The notes beneath the pieces were generated by a model. That model had not been told where the DNA came from. It worked only from the letters and a program-made list of their open reading frames with translations, and searched no databases. A stretch of 64,000 nucleotides of DNA from Flavilitoribacter sp020436695 (GTDB taxonomy: Bacteria > Bacteroidota > Bacteroidia > Chitinophagales > Saprospiraceae). The stretch spans positions 6,829 to 70,828 of the forward strand of contig JAWKLQ010000044.1 of assembly GCA_041392665.1 (NCBI GenBank). The letters run 5' to 3'. The position numbers and the translations under genes were made by a program. Shown here piece by piece: positions 61,876 through 64,000 of this stretch; the stretch's first letter is position 1, and every line of letters begins with the position of its first letter.

Positions 61876-63156
61876 ATGAAAAAACTATTTCTCTTTTTGT
61901 TATTGACAGTAGGAATAACAACAATTTCCAAAGCGGCCTATATGTTGATCCCAATGGACGCGGAATCCCAAAAAAATCACCTCAAAGCATACGGCATTAC
62001 TTACTGGGTACTGGATAAGGGCGAGGAAGCCTGGTGGCTGCTCAACTATCGGGGCGGTAGTTTCGCTTTCCGGCACAGCCGGCTTTTTGAACTGGAATGT
62101 CTGACCCGTGGTGTGAGTTTTGAGATCATTGCCGATGCCCAGTTCAACAAGATCCTGGACGACATTGCCAATCCGGAAGTGAACATGGACGCGCTAAAAC
62201 TGGAAGTAGCTCCGAAGATAGCTGTTTATACCCCAACAGTCAACCAAAAAGGAGAAAAGATACAGCCCTGGGATGATGCCGTGACCATGGTGCTGACCTA
62301 TGCTGAAATTCCCTACGAAACCGTATACGATACGGAAGTGATGAGTGATATGTTGCCTCGATATGACTGGTTGCACCTGCACCACGAAGATTTTACCGGG
62401 CAGTACGGGCGTTTCTACCGCTCTTATCACAACGAGCCCTGGTACCGTAACAATCAACGAACGATGGAGGCGCTGGCCGCCAGCCTGGGTTTTGCCAAGG
62501 TATCGCAGTTGAAACTGGGTGTCGTTAAAAAGATCAGAGAATATGTGATTGGCGGTGGCTTCATGTTTGCCATGTGTTCGGCTACCGATACTTACGATAT
62601 TGCCCTTGCGGCCGATGGAGTCGATATTTGCGCCAGTATCTATGACGGCGATCCCCCTGATCCTAACGCACAGCAAAAACTGGATTATTCCAGGACTTTT
62701 GCTTTTAAAGACTTTCAGTTGAGACGCGATCCGCTGGAATACGAATTCTCCGACATTGATGTAACCCAAAGCCGTGGTGTACGCCCGGATCAGGATTATT
62801 TCACGCTTTTCGATTTTTCGGCCAAGTGGGATCCGGTACCGACTATGCTGACCCAGAATCATACCCGCTCCGTGAAAGGCTTTATGGGACAGACCACTGC
62901 TTTCAAAAAATCGCTGGTTAAGTCGGACGTACTCATTTTGGGTGAGAACAAACCGGCGGATGAAGTTCGCTACATCCACGGCACCATGAATGAGGGATTC
63001 TGGACATTTTACGGCGGCCACGACCCCGAAGATTACCGGCATCTGGTGCATGATCCGGAAACTGATCTCAATCTGCATCCCAACTCTCCCGGTTATCGCC
63101 TCATTCTGAACAATGTGCTCTTTCCCGCCGCCAAGAAGAAGAAACGCAAAACGTAA
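61876..63156 (+). CDS. Conserved exported protein of Bacteroidota (often labelled asparagine synthetase B)
   Basis: Start at MKKLFLFLLLTVGITTISKA (61876), a signal peptide ending before AYMLIPMD; an ATG 13 codons upstream is less likely. About 426 residues. Strongly conserved features: LLNYRGGSFAFRHSRLFELE, PWDDAVTMVLTYAEIPYE, DWLHLHHEDFTGQYGRFYR, GGGFMFAMCSATDTYDIALA and FWTFYGGHDPEDYRHLVHD. Database names such as asparagine synthetase B, as I recall them, do not fit: no amidotransferase or AsnB motif is visible. The GGxFxFxMCSATDTYD region resembles glutamine-amidotransferase-like folds with a central cysteine. Function unknown. A near copy follows 112 bp downstream. Confidence 0.8.
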   Translation: MKKLFLFLLLTVGITTISKAAYMLIPMDAESQKNHLKAYGITYWVLDKGEEAWWLLNYRGGSFAFRHSRLFELECLTRGVSFEIIADAQFNKILDDIANPEVNMDALKLEVAPKIAVYTPTVNQKGEKIQPWDDAVTMVLTYAEIPYETVYDTEVMSDMLPRYDWLHLHHEDFTGQYGRFYRSYHNEPWYRNNQRTMEALAASLGFAKVSQLKLGVVKKIREYVIGGGFMFAMCSATDTYDIALAADGVDICASIYDGDPPDPNAQQKLDYSRTFAFKDFQLRRDPLEYEFSDIDVTQSRGVRPDQDYFTLFDFSAKWDPVPTMLTQNHTRSVKGFMGQTTAFKKSLVKSDVLILGENKPADEVRYIHGTMNEGFWTFYGGHDPEDYRHLVHDPETDLNLHPNSPGYRLILNNVLFPAAKKKKRKT

Positions 63157-63159
63157 GAT

Positions 63160-63240
63160 CAGGTACTTGGTACTCAGTTCTGGGTTCTCGACCTGGGCGG
63201 GTACCGGATACTGATCGCCCCGAACCAGATAAAGCGTACC
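63160..63240. repeat. Word-like tract between the tandem paralogues
   Basis: GGTACTTGGTACTCAG on the left and GCGTACCAAATACC on the right are loosely complementary, with GGGTACCGGATACTGATC in between. A weak member of the word-hairpin class. Confidence 0.3.
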
Positions 63241-63268
63241 AAATACCAAATTTATAAATCTCTCCCAG

Positions 63269-64000
63269 ATGAATAAATTCTTTCTTCTATGCGGCTTCCT
63301 GATCCTGGCAGCCATACCCGCAAAAGCAGCCTACATGCTGATCCCCATGGATGAAACCGGCCAGAAGGATCACCTGAAGGCTTACGGCATCACCTACTGG
63401 GTATTGGACAAAGGAGAGGAAGCCTGGTGGTTGTTAAACTATCGCGGTGGTAGTTTCGCCTTCCCACACAATAAGATCTTCGAACTGGAGTGTCTGACCC
63501 GGGGTGTGAGTTTTGAGATCATTGCCGACGCTCAGTTTCAGCAGATCCTGGCGAAGATCGAAGAGCCGGAAACCAACATGTCGGCTATGAAACTGGAGGT
63601 TGCTCCCAAGATCGCGGTATATGCCCCGGAGTTCAATCAGCATGGTCAGCGACTACAGCCCTGGGATGATGCGGTTACGATGGTATTGACCTACGCGGAG
63701 ATCCCGTATGAGACCATTTACGATACGGAGGTAATGAGTGATCTGCTGCCGAAATACGACTGGTTGCATCTCCACCACGAAGATTTCACGGGGCAGTACG
63801 GCCGTTTTTACCGGGGCGGCTCTACCCAGAGTTGGTATCGCGAAAATCAACGCCGGATGGAAGCACTGGCGGCCAGTCTTGGGTTTGATAAAGTCTCGCA
63901 GTTGAAACTGGCTGTAGTCAAAAAGATCAAGGAATATGTAGAGGGCGGTGGATTTATGTTTGCCATGTGTTCGGCCACCGATACTTACGATATTGCCCTG
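63269..64000 (+). CDS. Tandem paralogue of the conserved exported protein (runs past window)
   Basis: From the ATG at 63269, 244 residues are visible before the window ends: a signal peptide (MNKFFLLCGFLILAAIPAKA) and then AYMLIPMDETGQKDHLKAYG and the same blocks as in the first copy, including DWLHLHHEDFTGQYGRFYRG and GGGFMFAMCSATDTYDIAL. Most positions are identical, so the two arose by tandem duplication. Divergence is concentrated in the signal peptide and around residues 65-110. Same role as the first copy is likely but unknown. Confidence 0.85.
   Translation, partial: MNKFFLLCGFLILAAIPAKAAYMLIPMDETGQKDHLKAYGITYWVLDKGEEAWWLLNYRGGSFAFPHNKIFELECLTRGVSFEIIADAQFQQILAKIEEPETNMSAMKLEVAPKIAVYAPEFNQHGQRLQPWDDAVTMVLTYAEIPYETIYDTEVMSDLLPKYDWLHLHHEDFTGQYGRFYRGGSTQSWYRENQRRMEALAASLGFDKVSQLKLAVVKKIKEYVEGGGFMFAMCSATDTYDIAL

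Noticed and set aside
62194..63315. 373-codon open frame antisense to the conserved exported protein
   Set aside because: The sense frame has a signal peptide and conserved blocks, repeated in the tandem copy.

Overview
The window looks like a chromosomal segment from a member of the Bacteroidota, probably the Saprospiria (Lewinella-like); the class is inference, the phylum is well supported. Supporting signs are a SusC/SusD pair, many lipoproteins with short Bacteroidota-type signal peptides, OmpA/TonB-family envelope proteins, a type IX secretion-style C-terminal domain, a LytS/LytTR pair, a receiver-Crp/Fnr regulator, and promoter-like TTG...TAnnTTTG motifs. Base composition is near 50% GC in genes, with AT-rich intergenic DNA. 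No rRNA, tRNA, CRISPR array, prophage or complete insertion sequence was seen.

Layout. 1-6.5 kb: housekeeping genes on the minus strand (bioA, a RidA-type lipoprotein, accD, hemE), a dicarboxylate/amino-acid symporter and a small conserved protein. 6.5-12 kb: a thioredoxin-like lipoprotein, an unusual TIR-like/TPR/short-chain-dehydrogenase fusion, and a vanadium haloperoxidase-like lipoprotein. 12-18.6 kb: uvrA behind a leader carrying a very long hairpin, then a convergent receiver-Crp regulator and PAS histidine kinase. 18.8-23.5 kb: kdsB, a HAD phosphatase, a DUF4159 protein, rsmE and rseP. 23.6-37.5 kb: envelope and signalling genes (TonB-like, lectin-OmpA, SGNH esterase, response regulator, OmpA lipoprotein, PadR plus FtsX-type permease, TlpA-like protein, HIT, Dabb lipoprotein, FucP-type transporter, RluA). 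37.6-43.5 kb: a decayed FG-GAP pseudogene, a MITE-like insertion with a 9-bp target duplication, LytS/LytTR, and a frameshifted MFS gene. 43.7-57.6 kb: a probable alpha-mannoside/N-glycan utilisation region (FAD oxidoreductase, GH130, SusC, SusD, GH92) interrupted by a PIN/antitoxin pair and a coiled-coil membrane pair. 58-64 kb: sbcC and two tandem paralogues of a conserved exported protein.

The most unusual content is intergenic. Many gaps contain hairpins whose arms are built from short tandem words of roughly 8-11 bp; the same words recur at separate loci. In addition there is a 134-bp hairpin element in two near-identical copies, a 44-bp hairpin in two identical copies, a 230-bp element with terminal inverted repeats, a 9-bp target duplication and four GCCCC...GGGGC palindromes, and a 166-bp element with long imperfect terminal repeats. 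At uvrA a good promoter places the hairpin inside the mRNA leader, so at least one of these is probably not a terminator.

Four genes look damaged: an N-terminally truncated four-helix-bundle gene, the FG-GAP gene (several frameshifts), the MFS gene (one frameshift), and a PIN toxin whose first catalytic aspartate is tyrosine. All functional statements come from reading the sequence and general family knowledge; no database search was run.
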